A stretch of DNA of 64,000 nt from Belliella aquatica (GTDB lineage: Bacteria; Bacteroidota; Bacteroidia; Cytophagales; Cyclobacteriaceae). Of the stretch, positions 58,945 through 64,000 are shown piece by piece. Each line of letters starts with the position of its first letter. The stretch's first letter is position 1. The notes under the pieces were generated by a model. That model had not been told where the DNA came from. It saw only the letters and a program-made list of their open reading frames with translations, and ran no database searches. The position numbers and the translations under genes were made by a program. The stretch is taken from positions 151,280-215,279 of the forward strand of contig NZ_BMFD01000002.1 of NCBI RefSeq assembly GCF_014637795.1. The letters run 5' to 3'.

Positions 58945-60057
58945 ATGCGCATCTGGACCGTACTATATTTAGTAGCATTTACTTTAATTTCTAATTTATT
59001 ATTTGCTCAAAATCAGATAATTAAAACTTATTACGACGAGCAGCAACTCAAAGTGAAGGAGCTTATTCAACACGTAAACGGTATTAAAAATGGTTCGTAC
59101 CAATTGTATTATGAAAGCGGGAGTTTGGCTTTAGAAGGGAATTTTTCTAATGGAAAACGAGAGGGATTGTTTGTTGATTTTTTCCCTGACACCAAAGACA
59201 CACTTCGGCTCACGACTTACATCAATGACAACAAAGAAGGAACTTCGATTTCTTATTTTGAAAATGGGAATATTTCACAAAAGGTCAACTATTCAAATAA
59301 TCAGATCGATGGAGAATTGATCACTTATTATCCTTCTGGTAAAATGAGGCAAAAGGCATCATTTAGAAATAATAAGCCTGAGGGTTTGACATTGATTTAT
59401 GATGAAGATGAAAAACTCATAGAAAAGAAATCCTATGAAAATGGAGTACTTGAGGGATATCAAGAACAATATTATTCTAACAGTCAGATAGAGTCCAAGA
59501 CATTTTATAAAAATGGTCAATTACATGGCGAACAATTCACTTTTTATAATAATGGACAATTGAAGTCTAAAAGTAACTTTAGAAAAGGCTATCAATATGG
59601 AGATTTCAAACAGTTTCATCCCGAAGGACAGCTAGCAAAATCTGGTAAGTACAAAAACGGCGATCCTGAGGGAGAATTTAAAAGCTTCTATCCAAACGGT
59701 CAAATTCAAGAAATCTCAAGGTATAAAAGAGGCTTAGCAGAAGGGACTTTTTTGAGTTACTATGAATCAGGCAAAGTTCAAAATGAAACTTTCCACAATA
59801 GGTACAATGAAGTAACAAAATCCATTAGCTACTTCGAATCAGGTCAAGTCCTCAAAGAAGTGAATTTCGAAAGAGGTAGAGAACATGGGTTAAGCAAGAT
59901 TTTCTTTCCAAAGGGAAATATAAGAGAAGAACTCCCCTATCAAAGAGGGAAAATCCATGGGATTCAAAAGATTTTTAATGAAAGTGGAGATTTGATTTTA
60001 GAAAGGTTTTTTGATGAAGGAAAGGTCACCGGAATTACTGATCATGAAAAAAAATAA
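58945..60057 (+). CDS. Secreted YwqK/MORN-type repeat protein
   Basis: I place the start at 58945 (MRIWTVLYLVAFTLISNLLFAQ, signal peptide); the open frame extends back to 58828 through the terminator, which is not plausible as coding. The 370-residue product consists of about 14 tandem units of 20-24 residues with the pattern Y-x-x-G-x-x-x-x-x-x-x-x-x-x-G-x-x-x-G, such as 'KNGSYQLYYESGSLALEGNF', 'NGQLHGEQFTFYNNGQLKSKS' and 'ENGVLEGYQEQYYSNSQIES'. These are MORN_2 repeats as in the YwqK family, sometimes annotated as an antitoxin. No toxin gene is adjacent. It is probably a cell-envelope repeat protein. Confidence 0.9.
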   Translation: MRIWTVLYLVAFTLISNLLFAQNQIIKTYYDEQQLKVKELIQHVNGIKNGSYQLYYESGSLALEGNFSNGKREGLFVDFFPDTKDTLRLTTYINDNKEGTSISYFENGNISQKVNYSNNQIDGELITYYPSGKMRQKASFRNNKPEGLTLIYDEDEKLIEKKSYENGVLEGYQEQYYSNSQIESKTFYKNGQLHGEQFTFYNNGQLKSKSNFRKGYQYGDFKQFHPEGQLAKSGKYKNGDPEGEFKSFYPNGQIQEISRYKRGLAEGTFLSYYESGKVQNETFHNRYNEVTKSISYFESGQVLKEVNFERGREHGLSKIFFPKGNIREELPYQRGKIHGIQKIFNESGDLILERFFDEGKVTGITDHEKK

Positions 60058-60106
60058 AAATGACAAGAATTAGTCCTTTTCTGACTTCAAACACAAATGC
60101 TTTTTC

Positions 60107-60114
60107 TATTTTTG
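60107..60114 (+). promoter_or_regulatory. Putative -7 box of purC
   Basis: TATTTTTG matches TAnnTTTG and lies 16 bases before the purC ATG at 60131. Confidence 0.45.
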
Positions 60115-60130
60115 TCCAAAGATTTTCATC

Positions 60131-61072
60131 ATGAATAGCGCTATTAAAGAAACTAATTTTCAATTTCCAAATCAGAAGGGTTTTTACAAGGGTAAAGTCA
60201 GAGATGTTTATATTTTTGACCAGACTATTGCCGTTGTGGCTACAGATCGAATTTCTGCTTTCGACGTAGTATTGCCCAAACCTATTCCGTACAAAGGTCA
60301 GGTTTTGAATCAAATTGCAGCAAAATTTCTGAAAGCTACTAGTGACATCGTGCCAAATTGGGTTACCTCAACGCCCGATCCTAATGTCACCATAGGTAAG
60401 CGCTGCGAACCTTTCAAGGTTGAAATGGTTATCAGAGGCTACCTTGCAGGTCATGCAGCTAGAGAATATGCTGCTGACAAGCGCTCAGTTTGTGGTGTTG
60501 CTTTACCCGACGGTTTGAGGGAAAATGACAAACTACCACAGCCGATCATCACTCCTACAACCAAAGCGGATGAAGGACATGATGAAGATATTTCAAAGGA
60601 AGAAATTCTCAACAAGGGAATCGTTAGTGCTGAAGATTATGAAACATTAGAGCAGTATACACATGCTTTGTTTCAGAGAGGAACTGAAATGGCAGCCGAG
60701 ATGGGTTTGATTTTGGTTGATACCAAATATGAATTTGGGAAATATGAAGGTGAAATTTACCTGATTGACGAAATTCACACGCCTGATTCCTCTAGGTATT
60801 TTTATGCCGAAGGCTACGAAGCCAATCAAAGAGCTGGGAATTCCCAAAAACAATTATCCAAAGAGTTTGTGAGACAATGGTTAATTGGACAAGGATTTCA
60901 AGGAAAAGACGGTCAAAATGTACCAATCATGCCCAATTCTTTTGTAGAAGAAATTTCAGAAAGGTATATTGAGCTTTTCGAAAAAATCACTGGAGAAAAA
61001 TTCGTTAAAGCAGACACAATGAACTTAGAAAAAAGAATTGAGGAAGCAGTTTTAAAATCAATCAATAATTAA
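60131..61072 (+). CDS. purC: Phosphoribosylaminoimidazole-succinocarboxamide synthase
   Basis: The 313-residue protein matches the longer, plant- and Bacteroidota-type SAICAR synthetase: '[46 protein letters not shown]' in pieces, '[16 protein letters not shown]', '[21 protein letters not shown]', '[31 protein letters not shown]' (also in pieces) and '[15 protein letters not shown]'. The enzyme joins CAIR to aspartate in de novo purine synthesis. ATG at 60131 gives the expected N-terminus. It is followed by a 91-base gap with GTCTC-type sequence and then the STAS gene. Confidence 0.97.
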   Translation: MNSAIKETNFQFPNQKGFYKGKVRDVYIFDQTIAVVATDRISAFDVVLPKPIPYKGQVLNQIAAKFLKATSDIVPNWVTSTPDPNVTIGKRCEPFKVEMVIRGYLAGHAAREYAADKRSVCGVALPDGLRENDKLPQPIITPTTKADEGHDEDISKEEILNKGIVSAEDYETLEQYTHALFQRGTEMAAEMGLILVDTKYEFGKYEGEIYLIDEIHTPDSSRYFYAEGYEANQRAGNSQKQLSKEFVRQWLIGQGFQGKDGQNVPIMPNSFVEEISERYIELFEKITGEKFVKADTMNLEKRIEEAVLKSINN

Positions 61073-61163
61073 AGCAAAGACACAAGATGAATGATTATAG
61101 ACTCAAGGCTTCGTAAATGCCAAGTCTCAAATCTCTTGTCTAGCGTCTCATATCAAAAAAAAC
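61073..61163. repeat. Short GTCTC-rich repeat-like segment
   Basis: The gap between purC and the STAS gene contains 'CAAGTCTCAAATCTCTTGTC' and 'TAGCGTCTCATATC', close to 'TATATCTAGCGTCCCAAGTC' at 38636-38655 and to the spacer at 57143-57553. A member of the same extragenic repeat family is likely. Confidence 0.5.
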
Positions 61164-61547
61164 ATGAAATACACAGTAGATAAAAAAGAGCAATATGTGG
61201 TATTTACACCACTTGAAGAGAAATTGGATTCAGCGCTTTCTCCAAAGTTGAAGTCAGAACTTTTGACAGTTCATGCAGAAGGTTATCAAAATCTTGTAAT
61301 TGACATGAGCCAAGTAAAGTATGTGGATTCAAGTGGATTGAGTGCACTTTTGGTTGGTAATAGGGAATTTAGCCGTGAAGGTGGGATTTTTGTTATTTCT
61401 GGAGTGCAAGAGCATGTGATCAAATTGATCAAAATATCTATGCTTGATAAGGTTTTCAACATCGTAGAGACACTCGAAGAGGCTGCAGAAGCAATCTTCA
61501 TGCACGAGATTGAAAATGGAGACTCCGAAGAAGGGGAAGAAGGGTAA
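61164..61547 (+). CDS. STAS-domain anti-sigma-factor antagonist-like protein
   Basis: The 127-residue protein is a single STAS domain: 'DKKEQYVVFTPLEEKLDSALSPKLKSELL', 'NLVIDMSQVKYVDSSGLSALLVGNREF' (each cited in parts) and 'IFVISGVQEHVIKLIKISMLDKVFNI'. In SpoIIAA-like proteins the Ser of the DSSGL motif (Ser56 or Ser57 here) is phosphorylated by a kinase that also binds the antagonist. No anti-sigma kinase is adjacent. The C-terminal tail is acidic (ENGDSEEGEEG). It lies 2 bases before rnz and probably shares its message. Confidence 0.93.
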   Translation: MKYTVDKKEQYVVFTPLEEKLDSALSPKLKSELLTVHAEGYQNLVIDMSQVKYVDSSGLSALLVGNREFSREGGIFVISGVQEHVIKLIKISMLDKVFNIVETLEEAAEAIFMHEIENGDSEEGEEG

Positions 61548-61549
61548 TT

Positions 61550-62470
61550 TTGGAATTTGAAGTCACCATATTAGGATCCAATTCAGCGATTCCAGCTCAT
61601 GGCAGAAATCAAACTGCGCAATTGGTTAATGTTGGCCTTACCTCCATGTTGATAGACTGTGGGGAAGGTACACAAATACAATTGCGCAGATTTAAACTTA
61701 AATACAGTCGAATAGAAAATATATTCATCAGCCACCTTCATGGTGACCACTATTTTGGGCTGATGGGAATGATTTCTACTTTTCACTTACACAAAAGAAC
61801 TAGACTCCTAACTATATTCGGCCCTCAAGGATTAGACGAAATCATCACTACCCAACTCAAACACAGCAATACAAGACTCAATTTTCCTCTTAGATTTGTC
61901 CAAACCAATCCTTCGGAAAAAGAATTGATTTTGGAAGAAAAAAACTTTAAAGTTTTTTCAATCCCGCTTAAACATCGCTTGCCTTGTACGGGTTTTTTGA
62001 TTCAAGAAAAACCAGGTTTACTGAGGATGAACAAGGAGATGCTTTTAGAACATAAAATCAGTGTGGAAGCCATCAATACATTGCGGAAAGGAATTGACTT
62101 TGTAAATGAAACGGAAGGAATAACTTACTTGGTAAAAGATTTCACGCTACCACCAAAGCCACTTCGCTCCTATGCTTTTTGCTCTGATACGATCTACGAT
62201 CCAGTAGATTTAGTTGCAAACATCCAAGGTGTAAGTACCATTTACCATGAATCAACTTTTGGAGATGATGAAGCTTTGAGAGCAAAAGAGACTTTTCATA
62301 GTACAGCAAAGCAAGCAGCTGATATTGCAAGAAAAATAGGAGCAAAAAAACTCTTACTCGGTCATTTTTCTACGCGATACGTGGATTTAGATCCTCTCCT
62401 AGAACAAGCTAAAACTAATTTCGAGAACAGTTTTCTGAGTGAAGAAGGCCTCACCTACTCTATTGAATAG
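61550..62470 (+). CDS. rnz: Ribonuclease Z
   Basis: The 306-residue protein matches RNase Z: 'TILGSNSAIPAHGRNQTAQLV', the zinc motif HLHGDH at 62-67, 'GFLIQEKPG', 'RSYAFCSDTIYDP' and 'KLLLGHFSTRYVDL'. It removes 3' trailers from tRNA precursors. The first codon is TTG at 61550, two bases after the STAS stop; I find no in-frame ATG nearby, and the first Met after it (ca. residue 33) would remove the conserved N-terminus. So TTG is the likely start, with translation coupled to the upstream gene. Confidence 0.95.
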   Translation: MEFEVTILGSNSAIPAHGRNQTAQLVNVGLTSMLIDCGEGTQIQLRRFKLKYSRIENIFISHLHGDHYFGLMGMISTFHLHKRTRLLTIFGPQGLDEIITTQLKHSNTRLNFPLRFVQTNPSEKELILEEKNFKVFSIPLKHRLPCTGFLIQEKPGLLRMNKEMLLEHKISVEAINTLRKGIDFVNETEGITYLVKDFTLPPKPLRSYAFCSDTIYDPVDLVANIQGVSTIYHESTFGDDEALRAKETFHSTAKQAADIARKIGAKKLLLGHFSTRYVDLDPLLEQAKTNFENSFLSEEGLTYSIE

Positions 62471-62494
62471 TATAAATCAAGCAAGAATCACTTT

Positions 62495-63301
62495 ATGGAA
62501 ATTGAGATCAAAGAAAGAAATTTTCAAACCAAAAAAACCAACCTCTTTATAATTCTTTGTGGAATATTTTTAACCAATGCAATCCTAGCAGAAATTATTG
62601 GTGTGAAAATTTTCTCAGGAGAATTGACACTAGGTTTTCAACCCGTAGGTTGGAGGTTTTTTGGGGATTATATTTTAGATTTTAACCTAACAGCAGGGGC
62701 AGTAATTTGGCCTATCGTATTTATCACAACAGATATTATCAACGAATACTTTGGTAAAAAAGGAGTCCGTAAAATCAGTTTTTTAACCGCCTTCTTTATC
62801 GCTTATATTTTTGTCATTATCACTATTGTTACACAACTTCATCCAGCTCCTTTTTGGCTTGACGTGAATACGCCCGATCCCAATGGCAATGCTTTTGACA
62901 TCGATTATGCATTCAATACCATTTTTAGACAAGGGTTAGGAATCATAATCGGTTCATTAATTGCTTTTCTCTTAGGGCAATTAATAGACGTATATGTTTT
63001 TCAAAAACTCCGAAAAATCACAGGTTCAAAGATGATCTGGCTGAGAGCTACTGGTTCTACATTAGTTTCACAATTTATCGATTCATTTGTTGTCTTGGGA
63101 ATAGCCTTCTATATTTTCGGAAACTGGAGCTGGGCACAAGTAGTCTCTGTAGGCATCATCAATTACATCTACAAATTTGGTGTTGCTGTATTACTTACGC
63201 CTCTTTTATATCTAGGACACCATTGGATAGATAGGTATTTGGGAAAAGATATTGCTGAAAAATTGACTGAGGAAGCAATGGAGGACACTTCGTTTTTATA
63301 A
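62495..63301 (+). CDS. Queuosine precursor transporter (YhhQ family)
   Basis: The 268-residue membrane protein has six to seven helices and the YhhQ/VUT pattern: 'IILCGIFLTNAILAEIIGVKIF', 'AGAVIWPIVFITTDIINEYFGKKGVRKISF' (both cited in parts), 'RQGLGIIIGSLIAFLLGQLIDVYVF' and 'RATGSTLVSQFIDSFVVLGIAFYIFG' with a conserved S..SQ..D. YhhQ imports preQ0 or preQ1 for queuosine in tRNA. It follows rnz after 24 bases, so two tRNA-related functions lie together. Confidence 0.92.
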   Translation: MEIEIKERNFQTKKTNLFIILCGIFLTNAILAEIIGVKIFSGELTLGFQPVGWRFFGDYILDFNLTAGAVIWPIVFITTDIINEYFGKKGVRKISFLTAFFIAYIFVIITIVTQLHPAPFWLDVNTPDPNGNAFDIDYAFNTIFRQGLGIIIGSLIAFLLGQLIDVYVFQKLRKITGSKMIWLRATGSTLVSQFIDSFVVLGIAFYIFGNWSWAQVVSVGIINYIYKFGVAVLLTPLLYLGHHWIDRYLGKDIAEKLTEEAMEDTSFL

Positions 63302-63417
63302 TTGTGGCAAGGATATTTTCTAGAAAGAACAAAATCCAGTAGATTTTACAAATTATCTATTCAACGACTACACAAAAATTCATCAGTACTTTTCACCTGA
63401 CACGTCAACAAAAAAAT

Positions 63418-63448
63418 AAGACGCAAAAATCTAGGATTCTTGCGTCTT
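63418..63448 (-). terminator. Terminator of the SDR gene
   Basis: AAGACGCAA (63418-63426) pairs with TTGCGTCTT (63440-63448); the stem extends inward with one mismatch. On the minus strand T residues follow. It sits 50 bases after the SDR stop. Confidence 0.88.
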
Positions 63449-63458
63449 AGGTCTTGAT

Positions 63459-63484
63459 TCTCAAACTTGCCTACCGTCAGGTAG
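63459..63484. repeat. 26-base dispersed repeat, second copy
   Basis: These 26 bases are identical, in reverse orientation, to 57164-57189. The unit contains CTACCGTCAGGTAG, a hairpin of 5 pairs with a 4-base loop. Its position just after an SDR gene and its terminator fits an extragenic repeat. Confidence 0.85.
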
Positions 63485-63498
63485 ATCTCGTGTCTATT

Positions 63499-64000
63499 TT
63501 AAGCACTCGGCGGCATTGTAGGTCTTACTTCAATTTTACTTGGAAGTGTTCTTGAATTCATTTTCATCAAGTCAACTACCATTTGTCCCAAGTCTTCAAT
63601 TTGAATTTTCCAACCATCTTTATCATTCGGCTGATGGTCATTGAAATAAGTAGCAACTGATCCTGGCATGATGGTCGTTACACGAATGCCATACTTTCTT
63701 ACATCAAGCATAGCCGCTTGAGAAAATCCAGTTACTCCAAACTTACTTGCATTGTAGGCTGATCCATTGGCAAAGAAATTGGTTCCCGCCAAACTTGAGA
63801 TGGAAATAAAGAATCCTTTGGACTGCTTCAAACCTTCTAATCCGGCCTTGATACTGTAAAAAACGCCAGTAAGGTTGGTATCAATGGTTTCATGCCATTG
63901 TTCGACAGTCATGTCTTCAATGGAAGCAAAGTGACCAATGCCTGCATTTGCCACAACCAAATCTAATTGACCCCACTTGGTCATCACTTGGTCTACAGCT
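63499..64000 (-). CDS. Short-chain dehydrogenase/reductase, N-terminus beyond window
   Basis: The frame is open to the window end and ends at 63499. The visible 167 residues start at 'AVDQVMTKWGQLDLVVANAGIG', after the Rossmann GxxxGxG that would precede it. 'VVANAGIGHF' is the NNAG-type motif. 'GFFISISSLAGTNFF' carries the catalytic Ser, and 'SAYNASKFGVTGF' carries the YxxxK motif (Tyr and Lys). 'RVTTIMPGSVAT' is the PG motif. SDR enzymes interconvert alcohols and ketones with NAD(P). The substrate is unknown. The C-terminal end 'LPSKIEVRPTMPPSA' is short. Confidence 0.93.
   Translation of the reverse strand, partial: AVDQVMTKWGQLDLVVANAGIGHFASIEDMTVEQWHETIDTNLTGVFYSIKAGLEGLKQSKGFFISISSLAGTNFFANGSAYNASKFGVTGFSQAAMLDVRKYGIRVTTIMPGSVATYFNDHQPNDKDGWKIQIEDLGQMVVDLMKMNSRTLPSKIEVRPTMPPSA

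Noticed and set aside
1-64000. tRNA or rRNA genes
   Set aside because: No cloverleaf with a GTTCGA-type loop or ribosomal RNA motif was seen in any gap.

Overview
The window looks like ordinary chromosome from a marine or freshwater member of the Bacteroidota, most probably family Cyclobacteriaceae (Algoriphagus/Belliella-like). The evidence is low GC, a subtilase with a type IX secretion C-terminal sorting domain, many short lipoproteins and signal-peptide proteins, PIG-L deacetylase plus sodium:solute symporter, MuiA/DUF4139 and CarboxypepD_reg-type domains, A-rich leaders instead of strong Shine-Dalgarno sites, and Bacteroidota-type -7 boxes (TAnnTTTG). I see no rRNA or tRNA gene, insertion sequence, prophage or CRISPR array.

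Layout. 1-6.1 kb: end of a porin-like gene with a YceI gene, a conserved 555-residue protein, DinB, an M28 peptidase and a RelE/ParE toxin-antitoxin pair. 6.1-10.4 kb: an overlapping minus-strand unit of PIG-L deacetylase, an overlooked 33-residue membrane peptide and a sodium:solute symporter. 10.5-19.2 kb: gyrA with a TPR protein, a beta-barrel-like protein, a small acidic secreted protein, and lipoprotein, T9SS subtilase and rpe. 19.3-25.4 kb, mostly plus strand: a degenerate TrpF-like protein, hemF, PAP2, convergent ribE, pcm, a thioesterase, and a cluster of a hypothetical, DUF3817 and kinase-like protein. 25.6-30 kb: a four-gene envelope operon ending in a large leucine-rich-repeat protein. 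30.2-35.5 kb: alaS, gatB and a TlpA-type lipoprotein. 35.6-40.5 kb: M23 peptidase, ABC exporter, fsa, a small protein and ftsE.

40.6-51 kb: two S41 lipoprotein peptidases, GNAT, glycerate kinase and AGCS symporter, a Tat-exported Gfo/Idh/MocA oxidoreductase, a MuiA-like protein with an inserted domain, and a 517-base gap holding a strong hairpin and a tiny ORF. 51-54.3 kb: glycosyltransferase, DegT aminotransferase and an isolated cas6-like gene. 54.6-64 kb: cyclophilin, BatB/BatC-like pair, a repeat-rich spacer, thiolase, YwqK-type repeat protein, purC, STAS protein, rnz, a queuosine-precursor transporter and a truncated SDR gene.

Most genes are housekeeping or envelope functions in short operons separated by clear Rho-independent hairpins. 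The most unusual items are the solitary cas6-like gene lacking the expected catalytic histidine, the 33-residue membrane peptide overlapping both neighbours, the TrpF-like and kinase-like degenerate proteins, the MuiA protein with an inserted TonB-receptor-type segment, and dispersed extragenic repeats (including a 26-base repeat at 57.2 and 63.5 kb in opposite orientation).
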